DNA of 64,000 bases from Buttiauxella massiliensis (GCF_902500225.1 NZ_LR722649.1:186001-250000); one strand, 5' to 3'. Shown: positions 36,644 to 46,399, counted from the stretch's first letter. The notes: generated by a model from the letters alone, not told the origin. Program-made: numbers and translations.

Positions 36644-39106
36644 ATGCGAGTGTTGAAATTCGGTGGTACTTCAGTGGCAAATGCGGAGCGTTTTCTGCGT
36701 GTTGCCGATATCCTGGAAAGTAATGCCAAACAGGGGCAGGTGGCGACCGTGCTGTCTGCCCCGGCGAAAATTACCAATCACCTCGTTGCCATGATTGAAA
36801 AAACAATTGGCGGCCAGGATGCCTTACCGAATATCAGCGATGCAGAACGCATTTTCAGCGAACTTCTGAATGGTCTCGCAGATGCACAGCCGGGTTTCCC
36901 TGTCGTCGAGCTCAAGGGATTTGTTGAGAAAGAGTTTGCGCAGCTGAAGCATGTTCTGCACGGTATTAGCCTGTTGGGGCAATGTCCGGACAGCATCAAC
37001 GCCGCTATCATCTGCCGTGGCGAAAAGCTCTCTATCGCTATCATGGCTGAATTGCTGAAAGCTCGCGGTCACAATGTGACGGTTATCAATCCGGTAGAGA
37101 AACTTCTCGCTGTTGGGCATTACCTTGAGTCTACTGTAGATATTACTGAGTCAACTCGTCGCATTGCTGCCAGCCGTATTCCGGCTGACCATATGATCCT
37201 GATGGCGGGCTTTACTGCCGGGAACGAAAAAGGCGAGTTAGTCGTTCTGGGTCGTAATGGATCTGACTATTCAGCGGCCGTGTTGGCTGCGTGCTTACGT
37301 GCGGATTGTTGTGAGATCTGGACTGATGTTGATGGCGTTTATACTTGCGACCCACGTCAGGTACCGGATGCAAGGCTTCTAAAATCGATGTCGTATCAGG
37401 AGGCCATGGAGCTTTCTTACTTCGGCGCCAAAGTTCTTCATCCACGTACTATTTCCCCGATTGCTCAATTCCAAATCCCTTGCCTGATTAAAAACACGGG
37501 TAACCCGCAAGCGCCTGGCACTTTAATTGGTGCAGAAAGTGATGAAGATGATCTGCCGGTTAAAGGCATCACTAACCTGAATAATATGGCGATGTTTAAC
37601 GTTTCAGGCCCAGGAATGAAAGGGATGGTTGGTATGGCGGCACGCGTCTTTGCTGCTATGTCCCGCGCTGGAATTTCGGTGGTGTTGATTACTCAGTCAT
37701 CCTCTGAATACAGCATCAGCTTCTGTGTGCCGCAGGCGGATTGCGTACGTGCGCGTCGTGCGATGGATGATGAGTTCTATCTCGAACTCAAAGAGGGTCT
37801 GCTTGAACCACTGGCGATCATGGAGCATCTGGCCATTATCTCTGTCGTCGGGGACGGTATGCGTACTCTGCGCGGTATTTCCGCTAAGTTCTTCGCAGCC
37901 CTTGCCCGCGCCAACATCAATATCGTCGCCATCGCGCAGGGTTCATCCGAGCGTTCTATCTCGGTTGTGGTCAGTAACGACGATGCGACAACGGGTGTGC
38001 GTGTGACTCACCAGATGCTATTCAATACCGACCAGGTTATCGAAGTATTCCTGATTGGCGTGGGCGGAGTGGGTGCTGCATTAGTTGAGCAGGTGAAACG
38101 TCAGCAGGCCTGGTTGAAGCAAAAGCATATCGATCTGCGTGTATGTGGAATTGCGAACTCGAAAGCTCTGCTGACCAATATTCACGGCCTGAATCTGGAT
38201 AACTGGCAGGAAGAGCTGGCCCAGGCGAAAGAGCCGTTCAACCTTGGGCGTCTGATTCGTCTGGTAAAAGAGTATCACTTGCTGAACCCGGTCATTGTTG
38301 ACTGTACTTCCAGCCAGGCGGTTGCCGACCAGTATGCTGACTTCCTTGGTGAAGGTTTCCACGTGGTGACGCCGAATAAGAAAGCGAACACCTCGACCAT
38401 GAACTACTACCACCAGATGCGTAACGCGGCGGCAAAATCGCGCCGTAAATTCCTTTACGACACCAACGTTGGCGCGGGCCTGCCTGTTATCGAAAACCTG
38501 CAAAACTTGCTGAATGCGGGTGACGAGTTACAACGTTTCTCTGGCGTACTTTCCGGTTCCCTGTCGTTTATTTTTGGCAAGCTGGACGAGGGCATGAGCC
38601 TTTCAGAAGCAACCAAAGTTGCCCGTGAAATGGGGTATACCGAACCCGATCCGCGTGATGATCTTTCTGGTATGGATGTGGCGCGTAAGCTATTAATTCT
38701 GGCGCGTGAAACCGGCAGTAATTTTGAGCTTTCGGATATCATCATTGAACCTGTATTACCGGAATCCTTTGATTCTACAGGTGATGTTGAGTCGTTCATG
38801 GCGAGCTTGCCGCAGTTGGATGATGAGTTCTCTGCGCGAGTTGCAAAAGCCCGTGATGAAGGAAAAGTGTTGCGTTATGTCGGCGTGATTGAAGAAGATG
38901 GTAGCTGTAAAGTTAAAATTGATGCGGTGGATGGCAACGACCCATTGTATAAAGTTAAAAATGGCGAAAATGCGTTGGCCTTCTACAGCCATTATTACCA
39001 GCCTTTGCCGTTAGTCCTGCGTGGCTACGGAGCAGGGAATGATGTTACTGCTGCCGGTGTTTTCGCCGACTTATTGCGCACTTTGTCATGGAAGTTAGGA
39101 GTTTAA
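36644..39106 (+). CDS. thrA: Bifunctional aspartokinase I / homoserine dehydrogenase I
   Basis: ThrA catalyses the first and third steps from aspartate to threonine and is inhibited by threonine. The 820-residue protein, the E. coli length, has an N-terminal aspartokinase with KFGGTSVAN (3-11), two central ACT-type regulatory domains (about 320-460), and a homoserine dehydrogenase with the NAD(P) loop GVGGVGAA (about 471-478) and the catalytic region VTPNKKANT. It starts after CAAGGGTAATAATAA. thrB begins 1 bp after its stop codon. Confidence 0.98.
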   Translation: MRVLKFGGTSVANAERFLRVADILESNAKQGQVATVLSAPAKITNHLVAMIEKTIGGQDALPNISDAERIFSELLNGLADAQPGFPVVELKGFVEKEFAQLKHVLHGISLLGQCPDSINAAIICRGEKLSIAIMAELLKARGHNVTVINPVEKLLAVGHYLESTVDITESTRRIAASRIPADHMILMAGFTAGNEKGELVVLGRNGSDYSAAVLAACLRADCCEIWTDVDGVYTCDPRQVPDARLLKSMSYQEAMELSYFGAKVLHPRTISPIAQFQIPCLIKNTGNPQAPGTLIGAESDEDDLPVKGITNLNNMAMFNVSGPGMKGMVGMAARVFAAMSRAGISVVLITQSSSEYSISFCVPQADCVRARRAMDDEFYLELKEGLLEPLAIMEHLAIISVVGDGMRTLRGISAKFFAALARANINIVAIAQGSSERSISVVVSNDDATTGVRVTHQMLFNTDQVIEVFLIGVGGVGAALVEQVKRQQAWLKQKHIDLRVCGIANSKALLTNIHGLNLDNWQEELAQAKEPFNLGRLIRLVKEYHLLNPVIVDCTSSQAVADQYADFLGEGFHVVTPNKKANTSTMNYYHQMRNAAAKSRRKFLYDTNVGAGLPVIENLQNLLNAGDELQRFSGVLSGSLSFIFGKLDEGMSLSEATKVAREMGYTEPDPRDDLSGMDVARKLLILARETGSNFELSDIIIEPVLPESFDSTGDVESFMASLPQLDDEFSARVAKARDEGKVLRYVGVIEEDGSCKVKIDAVDGNDPLYKVKNGENALAFYSHYYQPLPLVLRGYGAGNDVTAAGVFADLLRTLSWKLGV

Positions 39107-39107
39107 G

Positions 39108-40037
39108 ATGGTTAAAGTATACGCCCCGGCTTCCAGTGCCAATATGAGCGTCGGGTTTGATGTTCTGGGCGCAGCCGTATCGCCGATAGATGGCTCGCTG
39201 CTTGGGGATTACGTGACTGTCGAAGCGGCAGACACTTTTAGTTTGAACAACATCGGGCGCTTCGCCAGCAAATTGCCAGACGAGCCGCGCGAAAACATCG
39301 TTTATCAATGCTGGGAGCGTTTCTGCCAGGAGATCGGCAAAAATATTCCCGTGAAAATGACTCTGGAAAAGAGCATGCCGATTGGTTCCGGCCTCGGTTC
39401 CAGCGCTTGTTCAGTGGTCGCAGGCCTGATGGCGATGAATGAATACTGTGGCAAACCATTGAGCGACACGCGTTTACTGAGCTTGATGGGCGAGCTGGAA
39501 GGGCGCATTTCAGGCAGCGTTCATTATGATAACGTAGCGCCGTGTTTCCTCGGTGGCATGCAGTTGATGATTGAAGAAAATGGCATCATCAGCCAGTCTG
39601 TACCGGGTTTTGATGAATGGCTTTGGGTGCTGGCGTATCCGGGGATTAAAGTCTCTACCGCAGAAGCACGAGCCATTCTGCCGGCGCTTTATCGCCGCCA
39701 GGATTGTATTAGTCATGGTCGCCATCTGGCGGGCTTCATTCACGCATGCCACACCCGCCAGCCACAGCTTGCAGCAAAATTGATGCGTGATGTGATTGCT
39801 GAGCCGTATCGCGCTAAATTGCTGCCGCGCTTTAACGAGGCACGCCAGGCTGCTGCAGATATTGGTGCGCTGGCAAGTGGTATTTCGGGCTCTGGCCCAA
39901 CTCTATTTGCGTTGTGCGATAACACTGATACCGCACAACGCGTGGCTGACTGGCTCAGCCAACACTATTTGCAGAACCAGGAAGGTTTTGTACATATTTG
40001 CCGTCTGGATACGGCGGGCGCACGAGTTCTGGGATAA
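39108..40037 (+). CDS. thrB: Homoserine kinase ThrB
   Basis: ThrB phosphorylates homoserine with ATP. The 309-residue protein is a GHMP kinase: the ATP loop [12 protein letters not shown] lies near residue 90, an N-terminal substrate segment [12 protein letters not shown] is intact, and [12 protein letters not shown] forms the C-terminal motif. It is the second gene of the operon, with 1-bp and 3-bp gaps to its neighbours, so translation is coupled. Confidence 0.98.
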   Translation: MVKVYAPASSANMSVGFDVLGAAVSPIDGSLLGDYVTVEAADTFSLNNIGRFASKLPDEPRENIVYQCWERFCQEIGKNIPVKMTLEKSMPIGSGLGSSACSVVAGLMAMNEYCGKPLSDTRLLSLMGELEGRISGSVHYDNVAPCFLGGMQLMIEENGIISQSVPGFDEWLWVLAYPGIKVSTAEARAILPALYRRQDCISHGRHLAGFIHACHTRQPQLAAKLMRDVIAEPYRAKLLPRFNEARQAAADIGALASGISGSGPTLFALCDNTDTAQRVADWLSQHYLQNQEGFVHICRLDTAGARVLG

Positions 40038-40040
40038 CGC

Positions 40041-41327
40041 ATGAAACTGTATAACCTTAAAGATCATAACGAGCAGGTCAATTTTGCCCAGGCGATTGTG
40101 CAGGGGTTGGGTAAACAGCAGGGGCTGTTTTTTCCACATGATTTGCCGGAATTTGAACTGACAGAAATAGACGAAATGCTGAAAATGGATTTCGTCTCCC
40201 GCAGCAGCAAAGTTTTGTCTGCTTTCCTCGGTGATGAAATTCCGCAGGAAGTCCTCGAAGAGCGCGTGCGTGCGGCCTTCGCTTTCCCTGCACCAGTTAA
40301 AAGCGTTGAGCCGGACATCGGCTGTCTTGAGCTGTTCCATGGCCCGACGCTGGCATTTAAAGATTTCGGCGGCCGTTTTATGGCGCAGATGCTGACGCAT
40401 ATCAGCGGTGACAAACCGGTTACGATTCTGACTGCAACGTCTGGTGATACTGGTGCTGCGGTTGCCCATGCATTTTATGGCCTGAAAAACGTGCGCGTGG
40501 TGATTCTGTACCCGCGCGGCAAAATCAGCCCGCTGCAGGAAAAACTGTTCTGCACGCTGGGCGGCAATATTGAAACCGTCGCGATTGACGGTGATTTCGA
40601 TGCCTGCCAGGCACTGGTGAAACAAGCGTTTGATGATGAAGCGCTGAAAGTGGCGCTGGGGTTAAACTCTGCCAACTCCATCAACATCAGCCGTTTGTTG
40701 GCGCAGATTTGCTACTATTTTGAAGCGGTTGCTCAACTGCCTCAGGAAGCGCGCAACCAGTTGGTGGTTTCCGTGCCAAGCGGCAACTTTGGTGATTTGA
40801 CGGCTGGCCTGCTGGCAAAATCACTTGGCCTGCCAATCAAGCGCTTTATTGCGGCGACCAACGCGAACGATACCGTTCCACGCTTCTTAGCTAACGGCGA
40901 ATGGACCCCGAAAACGACTGTGGCGACGCTTTCTAACGCCATGGATGTCAGCCAGCCAAACAACTGGCCGCGCGTGGAGGAGTTGTTCCGCCGTAAAACC
41001 TGGCGTTTGACCGATCTGGGCTATGCGACTGTGACTGACGAGACTACCAAAGCCACCATGCAAGAGCTGAAAGCTGTGGGCTATGTTTCTGAACCACACG
41101 CTGCTATCGCTTACCGTGCACTGCGCGACCAGCTCCAGCCGGGAGAATATGGTCTGTTCCTCGGGACTGCACACCCAGCGAAATTCAAAGAAAGCGTAGA
41201 AGAGATCCTGGGCGAAACTCTGCCACTGCCTGCTGAGCTTGCTGAGCGTGCTGACTTACCGCTGCTCTCTCATAATCTGCCAGCAGATTTTGCCGCGCTG
41301 CGCGAGTTAATGATGAGTAAAGCGTAA
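40041..41327 (+). CDS. thrC: Threonine synthase ThrC
   Basis: ThrC converts O-phosphohomoserine to threonine with pyridoxal phosphate. The 428-residue protein shows the PLP lysine in LAFKDFGG (about Lys107), the TSGDTGAA phosphate-binding segment and the family's NFGDL and HTSLP-like motif SGNFGDLTAG. Length equals E. coli. It is the last gene of the operon and is followed by a rho-independent terminator. Confidence 0.98.
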   Translation: MKLYNLKDHNEQVNFAQAIVQGLGKQQGLFFPHDLPEFELTEIDEMLKMDFVSRSSKVLSAFLGDEIPQEVLEERVRAAFAFPAPVKSVEPDIGCLELFHGPTLAFKDFGGRFMAQMLTHISGDKPVTILTATSGDTGAAVAHAFYGLKNVRVVILYPRGKISPLQEKLFCTLGGNIETVAIDGDFDACQALVKQAFDDEALKVALGLNSANSINISRLLAQICYYFEAVAQLPQEARNQLVVSVPSGNFGDLTAGLLAKSLGLPIKRFIAATNANDTVPRFLANGEWTPKTTVATLSNAMDVSQPNNWPRVEELFRRKTWRLTDLGYATVTDETTKATMQELKAVGYVSEPHAAIAYRALRDQLQPGEYGLFLGTAHPAKFKESVEEILGETLPLPAELAERADLPLLSHNLPADFAALRELMMSKA

Positions 41328-41361
41328 CCGTCTTTACGTTTATAAGACAACGATACTGACT

Positions 41362-41398
41362 AAAGCCGCTTGCTTAACCACAAGCGGCTTTTTCTTTT
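41362..41398 (+). terminator. thrABC terminator
   Basis: AAAGCCGCTT (41362-41371) pairs with AAGCGGCTTT (41382-41391) around a 10-base loop, followed by TTCTTTT. It lies 34 bp after the thrC stop codon. Confidence 0.9.
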
Positions 41399-41446
41399 CG
41401 TATATCGGAGTAAAAGCTCATGTGCAGTTGCAAGTCTTTGCCTCTA

Positions 41447-42787
41447 CTACTGCAATCGGCAGCCTGGTTCTTCGCTTTGGCTAACTACTCGTGTGAATGT
41501 TGTCAGCGGGCAATATCCTTCAGCCGTCTGGTCACTACAGCCAGGAATTTTTAGCTGCACACTTCCTGCGGGTTCCTGAAAGCTAAGCGGTGTTTGAGCG
41601 CGCAACTGCTCGAGTGTCTGATACACCATACTCACGCTAACATATTGTTTCCCGGCTTTATCCGCCAGGCGCTCAAAGACCAAGGCGCCACCAGGAGGGG
41701 TGTTATCAGGTTGTCCAGGTAGCGTCCAGCTTATGTTGAGCATGCCTGAGATGTTGGCGATATTGGTATCGTGCCCGGCAATAAACAGGATCTTATTGTC
41801 CGGCGAGATATCAGGCAGCTTGCTTGCGTTGGCGTTCGGGTCCAGCGCGTTGCTGATGGTCTGCAATAAAGGCGTCCCGTTATGTCTGGCGATATAAGGC
41901 GTGCGTGCCATCAAATCAAATTGGGTGTTATGCAGTTTCAGCAACTCCGCCCACTCTTGCTCTGAATGAATATTCCCCCAGGCCGCTTGCGGCATGCCTT
42001 GCGCATATTCCAGCAGGAAAATTTCAGCAAGTGTGGATGACAAGCCAACGGCCCCATCGAGAGAAATTTTGTTGCCATTATCTTTTATCGAAAGCTTGCT
42101 CGGCATGGATTGCACTAAATCACAGCTTTTATCCCCACTATGTTTCTGACACCAGACAGAATTTGCAAAGTTGAGGGTAGTGTTCATCAAGGCCAGGGAT
42201 GGAAGATAGTGTTGGTTCAGATTATCAATCGGGGTTTGCGCCTGCTTTTCAACAGCCTGTTGAATCTGATTTTTCTCCATTGAACAGATACCCGCTTTCA
42301 CCGGGTGGAACAAAGGATCGGCCTTTTCAAGATTCTGCTGGTGATGAATAGTCAAACCACATTGCGGGGCAAGTCCTGCCAGGAAAGCTTCGCCTGTTTT
42401 AAGCGTGCGCTGATCAACGTCTGCCCAGACATAAACTGAGTTCGGAGCAGGGCAATTTTCCTGCGATAAAATCCCCTGTTGTTGAAACTTCTCGCGATAA
42501 AACCCGCCCATAAGGCTAATCAGATGCTCACCACGGGGCGTGATGTAGCCCAGTTTTACCGGCCATTCGGGCCAGCTATTGGGAGTAACGTCACGCATGG
42601 TTTGTGTCATCTTGGTTGGTGACCGCACACCGTGGCGGCTGAGTATTACCACTTTTTCAACCTGATAGCCTGAAGCGGGAGTTTCGCTGGCATAAGCCGT
42701 TGAACCTAATGAAAATGTGGTGCCGAGTGCGACGAGCAGACCATTGCGAAGCGTTAGTTTTTGGCGTTTAAACGCAGATATTGTCAT
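41447..42787 (-). CDS. Periplasmic 6-phytase (histidine acid phosphatase)
   Basis: A secreted phytase releasing phosphate from inositol hexakisphosphate. The 446-residue precursor has a signal peptide ending AYA (cut after about residue 33), the histidine acid phosphatase nucleophile RHGVRSP (51-57) and the proton donor GHDTN (338-342). The mature part holds eight cysteines, enough for four disulphides. The mature start TPASGYQVEKVVILSRHGVR and many later segments match, from memory, the known Buttiauxella phytase, with Ser for Ala inside the motif. E. coli AppA is more distant and lies elsewhere. It is not present between thrC and yaaX in E. coli. Confidence 0.95.
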   Translation of the reverse strand: MTISAFKRQKLTLRNGLLVALGTTFSLGSTAYASETPASGYQVEKVVILSRHGVRSPTKMTQTMRDVTPNSWPEWPVKLGYITPRGEHLISLMGGFYREKFQQQGILSQENCPAPNSVYVWADVDQRTLKTGEAFLAGLAPQCGLTIHHQQNLEKADPLFHPVKAGICSMEKNQIQQAVEKQAQTPIDNLNQHYLPSLALMNTTLNFANSVWCQKHSGDKSCDLVQSMPSKLSIKDNGNKISLDGAVGLSSTLAEIFLLEYAQGMPQAAWGNIHSEQEWAELLKLHNTQFDLMARTPYIARHNGTPLLQTISNALDPNANASKLPDISPDNKILFIAGHDTNIANISGMLNISWTLPGQPDNTPPGGALVFERLADKAGKQYVSVSMVYQTLEQLRAQTPLSFQEPAGSVQLKIPGCSDQTAEGYCPLTTFTRVVSQSEEPGCRLQ

Positions 42788-42895
42788 CTACAGCCTCTTT
42801 ATTTTTGGCGTGTTAAAGCTGGATCTTCAGTTCGACAAATATACTCCAGAAGCAAAGGGGTAACGTCGAGTTCGTCTCGTTGTTGTTTTGTATGT

Positions 42896-42924
42896 GAAAA
42901 AGATCCACGCAGGTGCGTGGATCT
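42896..42924 (-). terminator. Terminator of the GAPDH paralogue gene
   Basis: AGATCCACGC (42901-42910) pairs perfectly with GCGTGGATCT (42915-42924) around AGGT; read on the minus strand it is followed by TTTTTC. It lies 24 bp after the GAPDH stop codon and before the phytase promoter region. Confidence 0.88.
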
Positions 42925-42947
42925 TAAAACGGCTTGCGGGAACATTT

Positions 42948-43958
42948 TTAGAGCCCGCGTTTAGCCATCATTGCTGCAAGGTCGACCAGGCGGTTAGAGA
43001 AGCCCCATTCGTTATCGTACCAGGCCAATATCTTGACCAGATTACCGCCAATCACCAGCGTCGAAAGCCCGTCGATGATAGAAGAACGTGGATCCCCCTG
43101 ATAATCACTCGATACCAGCGGTTCATCGCTGTAGCCCAAAATTCCTTTTAGCGGGCCGTTTGTTGCTGATTCCAGGAATGCTGCATTCACCTCTGCTACG
43201 GTGACCGGGCGTTTTAAGGTTACCGTTAAATCAACGATAGAAACGACCGGTACAGGCACTCGCAATGAGTAACCGGTCAGGCGTCCGTCCAGTTCAGGAA
43301 TGACTTTGCCTAACGCTTTTGCCGCGCCGCTGGAGTAAGGAACAATGGAGAGGGCGGCAGCTCGCGCGCCACGCAGGTCTTTTTCCGGCTGATCGTGTAA
43401 CGCCTGGCTGTTGGTGTAAGCGTGAGTCGTGTTCATCAAACCGTGTTCAATACCAAACTGCTGATGCAAAACCTGTGCGGCAGGCGCAAGGCCGTTAGTG
43501 GTACAGCTGCCATTGCTCACGACATAATGGCGTTCCGGATCATACTGCTGGTGGTTAACGCCCATCACTATCGTCAGGTCGTCATCTTTACCAGGTGCCG
43601 AGATGATGACGCGTTTTGCTCCGCCGCTATTGATGTGTACTGCGGCCTGCTCGCGACTGGTAAAGAAACCTGTGGCCTCAATAACAATATCGACACCCAC
43701 ATCATGCCACGGGATATTTGCCGGATCTCTTTCGCTAAACACGCGAACAAGTTTGCCGTCTACATGCAAATGCCCGTCAGCCGCTTCAACAGGAACAGGC
43801 AAGGTTCCCATCAGTGAATCGTGTTTCAGTAGGTGAGCGAGGGTTTTGCTGTCTGTCAGATCGTTGATTGCTACAATTTCTACGTCTGCGTTGCCCAGCG
43901 TGGCGCGTAATACGTTACGACCAATTCTGCCGAAACCATTAATACCGACCTTAACCAT
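42948..43958 (-). CDS. Class I glyceraldehyde-3-phosphate dehydrogenase paralogue, single cysteine
   Basis: A 336-residue type I GAPDH. It has the NAD loop INGFGRIGR (6-14), Asp33 after the second strand (NAD preference), catalytic Cys152 in SNGSCTTNG and the partner histidine in TTHAYTNSQ (His179), ending with WYDNEWGFSNR. Cys152 is its only cysteine: the usual CTTNC second cysteine is Gly156. It is distinct from both GapA and Epd of E. coli and lies 78 bp downstream of a GlxA-like regulator on the same strand. The start is the ATG at 43958 after AAGGAG; 22 extra upstream residues are rejected. Likely a second, conditionally used GAPDH. Confidence 0.92.
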   Translation of the reverse strand: MVKVGINGFGRIGRNVLRATLGNADVEIVAINDLTDSKTLAHLLKHDSLMGTLPVPVEAADGHLHVDGKLVRVFSERDPANIPWHDVGVDIVIEATGFFTSREQAAVHINSGGAKRVIISAPGKDDDLTIVMGVNHQQYDPERHYVVSNGSCTTNGLAPAAQVLHQQFGIEHGLMNTTHAYTNSQALHDQPEKDLRGARAAALSIVPYSSGAAKALGKVIPELDGRLTGYSLRVPVPVVSIVDLTVTLKRPVTVAEVNAAFLESATNGPLKGILGYSDEPLVSSDYQGDPRSSIIDGLSTLVIGGNLVKILAWYDNEWGFSNRLVDLAAMMAKRGL

Positions 43959-44009
43959 GATTGACTCCTTCTTTGAAATGTCTGGAATCACTGTAGGCTT
44001 CAGGCAAAG

Positions 44010-44044
44010 TGGCGTAAATGACAAAAAAGGATCAATTCACGCCA
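44010..44044. promoter_or_regulatory. Inverted repeat between regulator and GAPDH genes
   Basis: TGGCGTAAATGA (44010-44021) is repeated in inverted orientation as TCAATTCACGCCA (44032-44044) with about 10 bp between. It overlaps the end of the regulator gene and lies about 50 bp before the GAPDH start. It could be an operator or an intercistronic hairpin; I cannot tell which. Confidence 0.5.
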
Positions 44045-45017
44045 TTTTTCGACAATGAAAACGCGCGCGGTATTCACCCGGTGTGAGGTGGAGTTGACGC
44101 TCAAAGGCGCGGCGCAAAGTGATGGTGTTGCCGAATCCCGCTTTGCTCGCTATCTGATCCAGCGTTTCCTGCGTTTGCTCAAGGTAATGTCGGGCTGCGG
44201 CAAGGCGAGCTTCTTCAACGTAGCGCGCTGGCGTGATGCCAGTTTCTTTGCTGAAAACACGCGTAAAGTTACGGGGACTCATCGCTGCCCGGTCAGCCAG
44301 TTTCTCAACTGACAAATCGGCGGATAGATTTTCAAGCAGCCAGTTTTGCAATTGACCTATCGGACTGGAGATGTCGCTTTGCTGGAGGTGGTATCGACTG
44401 AATTGCATCTGTCCGCCAGGACGACGCAGATACATCACCAGATCCTGTGCCACGTCGCGAGCAAGCGTAAAGCCATAATCTTCTTCGACAAGTGCGAGGG
44501 TCAAATCAAAACCTGAGCTTACTCCGCCAGAAGTCCAGATAGGGCCATCCTGAAGATAGAGCGGACCACTTTCGACTTTGACGTGCGGGTAAGTGGATTG
44601 CATCTTTTCCAGCAGATGCCAGTGGGTTGTCGCATGACGGCCGTTAAGTAACCCAGCCTGTGCCAACAACATTGCCCCGCCGCAAATAGAAACAATGCGC
44701 TGAGCGTGAGGTGCGGCAAGCTTTAACCAATCGACCACCGCGGTACCTTCTAACTCATCTGATCCTCTCCCCGTGATCATAATGGTATCCCGAGGTTCAT
44801 AAGGATCAAGTTCGTGCAGGCGATAGTCGGCCAGCAAGTTCAGCCCGGATTGACCGTGGATCACCTGATGAGGCTGAGTGGTCGCAAGTCTTATTTGGTA
44901 GCAAGGTTGGGACAAGCCTTCCGTCCGTAAGCGAGTGGCTTGCATCAGTATGTCGGCAATCCCGGCGGCTTCGAACAGTACCCCGCCATCAGGAACAATA
45001 ATCAGAAAGGTTTTCAT
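44037..45017 (-). CDS. GlxA-type transcriptional regulator (DJ-1/PfpI domain plus AraC HTH)
   Basis: A 326-residue regulator. Residues 1-195 form a DJ-1/PfpI (glutamine-amidotransferase-like) domain with the nucleophile-elbow cysteine in SICGGAML (Cys112), and residues about 225-326 hold two AraC helix-turn-helix motifs (MSPRNFTRVF and IASKAGFGNTITLRRAFERQ). Family members control nearby metabolic or stress genes. It is upstream of, and on the same strand as, the GAPDH paralogue, which is its likely target or operon partner (inference). An inverted repeat TTGAC-N7-GTCAA lies 19 bp before its start. Confidence 0.88.
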   Translation of the reverse strand: MKTFLIIVPDGGVLFEAAGIADILMQATRLRTEGLSQPCYQIRLATTQPHQVIHGQSGLNLLADYRLHELDPYEPRDTIMITGRGSDELEGTAVVDWLKLAAPHAQRIVSICGGAMLLAQAGLLNGRHATTHWHLLEKMQSTYPHVKVESGPLYLQDGPIWTSGGVSSGFDLTLALVEEDYGFTLARDVAQDLVMYLRRPGGQMQFSRYHLQQSDISSPIGQLQNWLLENLSADLSVEKLADRAAMSPRNFTRVFSKETGITPARYVEEARLAAARHYLEQTQETLDQIASKAGFGNTITLRRAFERQLHLTPGEYRARFHCRKMA

Positions 45018-45035
45018 GTCCTAAAAAGTACGCTT

Positions 45036-45052
45036 TTGACAAAATAAGTCAA
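45036..45052. promoter_or_regulatory. Inverted repeat upstream of the GlxA-type regulator
   Basis: TTGAC-AAAATAA-GTCAA is a perfect 5-bp inverted repeat 19 bp before the regulator start codon. It could be an operator for autoregulation or part of the promoter (TTGAC as a -35). Inference only. Confidence 0.35.
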
Positions 45053-45233
45053 TGTGGGGTTTACGTCTGAATCATGGAGGAAATGTGCAGGAAACAAGGA
45101 GGGAAAATGTAGGAATTCCCATTAAATGCGGGCAATCTGAGATTAGGATTGCGGAGAATAACAACCACATGCTGTCAGGCATATGCTCTCTTCAACGACC
45201 TATAATGGGCATGAATGCAGTAAGGAGTAGCTT

Positions 45234-45524
45234 ATGTTGAAATCAATTGTTCTCGCATTATCGATTCTGGTAGTCGCTCCGCTGGCTGCGCAGGCTTCAG
45301 AAATTACGCTAATTCCAGCGGTGAAACTGCAAATTGGCGACCAGGATCGGGGCGGTAATTACTGGGACGGTGGCCACTGGCGGGACCGTGGCTGGTGGAA
45401 CGACCACTATGAATGGCGTGATAACAGATGGCATCCGCATGACCATCATGACGAGCGCCATGACCACCATGATAAGGACCACCATGATAACGGCAATCAC
45501 TATGGCCAATACAAACATCACTAA
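45234..45524 (+). CDS. yaaX: YaaX, His-rich periplasmic DUF2502 protein
   Basis: A 96-residue precursor with a signal peptide of about 21 residues (ending AQA), a central aromatic segment ([13 protein letters not shown]) and a C-terminal tail of repeated DHH, DKDHH and ERHDHH units. E. coli has YaaX at the same site between thrC and yaaA, with a similar core; here the tail has more Asp-His pairs. The tail could bind Zn, Ni or Cu in the periplasm, but no function is known. AAGGAGTAGCTT gives a good ribosome-binding site, with TATAAT at 45201-45206. Confidence 0.88.
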   Translation: MLKSIVLALSILVVAPLAAQASEITLIPAVKLQIGDQDRGGNYWDGGHWRDRGWWNDHYEWRDNRWHPHDHHDERHDHHDKDHHDNGNHYGQYKHH

Positions 45525-45526
45525 GC

Positions 45527-45558
45527 AAAACGCCAGCATTGTGCTGGCGTTTTGTTTT
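45527..45558. terminator. Terminator between yaaX and yaaA
   Basis: AAAACGCCAGCA (45527-45538) pairs with TGCTGGCGTTTT (45542-45553) around TTG, followed by GTTTT. Symmetric A and T runs suggest it works in both directions. It touches the 3' end of convergent yaaA. Confidence 0.88.
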
Positions 45559-46330
45559 ACTGTTCGTGACGCTTGAATACCAATTCATGTTTACCGGAAG
45601 CAGCTGCATCAAAGAAGTAGCCATCAGTGTTAAAGCCCGTTAACTGCTCAGGTTTAGTCAGGCGATTTTGAATGATGTAGCGGCTCATCAGGCCACGGGC
45701 TTTCTTGGCATAGAAACTAATGACTTTAAATTTGCCATTTTTCTCATCAAGGAACACCGGCTTGAAGATTTCTGCGTTGAGCTTTTTCGGTTTAACCGAT
45801 TTGTAGTATTCATCTGAAGCCAGGTTAATCACAACATTGTCACCCTGAGCTTCCAGCGCCTGGTTCAGTTTTTCGGTGATGGTGTCACCCCAGAAATGAT
45901 ACAGATCTTTACCCTGCGGGTTCTCAAGCTTAATGCCCATCTCCAGGCGATATGGCTGCATTAGATCAAGTGGGCGCAATACGCCGTACAACCCGGAAAG
46001 CATCCGTAAATGCTGCTGGGCGAAATCGAAATCTGCATCGCTAAACTCTTCAGCCTGCAACCCTGTATACACATCACCTTTAAACGCCAGAATCGCCTGA
46101 CGCGCATTTTGTGGGGTGAATTCCGGGTGCCATTCGTGAAAACGGGTTTCGTTTAGCGAAGCCAGTTTGTCGCTGATATGCATCAGGGATGAGATTTGCG
46201 GGGCGCTAAGTTTACGCGCCACGGCAATCAGCTGTTGGGAATAGTCCAGCAGCTCGGGCTGTGTAAAGCGATCGGTAGGAAGATCGCTTTGATAATCCAG
46301 TGTTTTTGCAGGTGAAATTAGAATTAGCAT
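45557..46330 (-). CDS. yaaA: Peroxide stress protein YaaA (DUF328)
   Basis: YaaA limits intracellular free iron and DNA damage under hydrogen peroxide stress. The 257-residue protein starts [14 protein letters not shown], the family signature, and contains [17 protein letters not shown] and [11 protein letters not shown], both conserved and linked to a DNA-binding fold. The ATG at 46330 matches E. coli (258 residues); a longer frame to 46357 is rejected. OxyR control is known in E. coli; I see no clear site here. Confidence 0.96.
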   Translation of the reverse strand: MLILISPAKTLDYQSDLPTDRFTQPELLDYSQQLIAVARKLSAPQISSLMHISDKLASLNETRFHEWHPEFTPQNARQAILAFKGDVYTGLQAEEFSDADFDFAQQHLRMLSGLYGVLRPLDLMQPYRLEMGIKLENPQGKDLYHFWGDTITEKLNQALEAQGDNVVINLASDEYYKSVKPKKLNAEIFKPVFLDEKNGKFKVISFYAKKARGLMSRYIIQNRLTKPEQLTGFNTDGYFFDAAASGKHELVFKRHEQ

Positions 46331-46399
46331 ATCTGTTCCTTGCCGATTAATGCCCACTACTGTAGCAAATTTACTGAAAGTATTAGCCGATGGTTGCGA

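Noticed and set aside
41447-45017. Genomic island bounded by attachment sites
   Set aside because: No integrase, transposase, tRNA boundary or flanking direct repeats were seen; base use looks like that of neighbouring genes.
45304-45624. Minus-strand frames opposite yaaX, rich in H, G or V and M
   Set aside because: They are mirror translations of the DHH repeat DNA; the plus strand has a signal peptide and ribosome-binding site.
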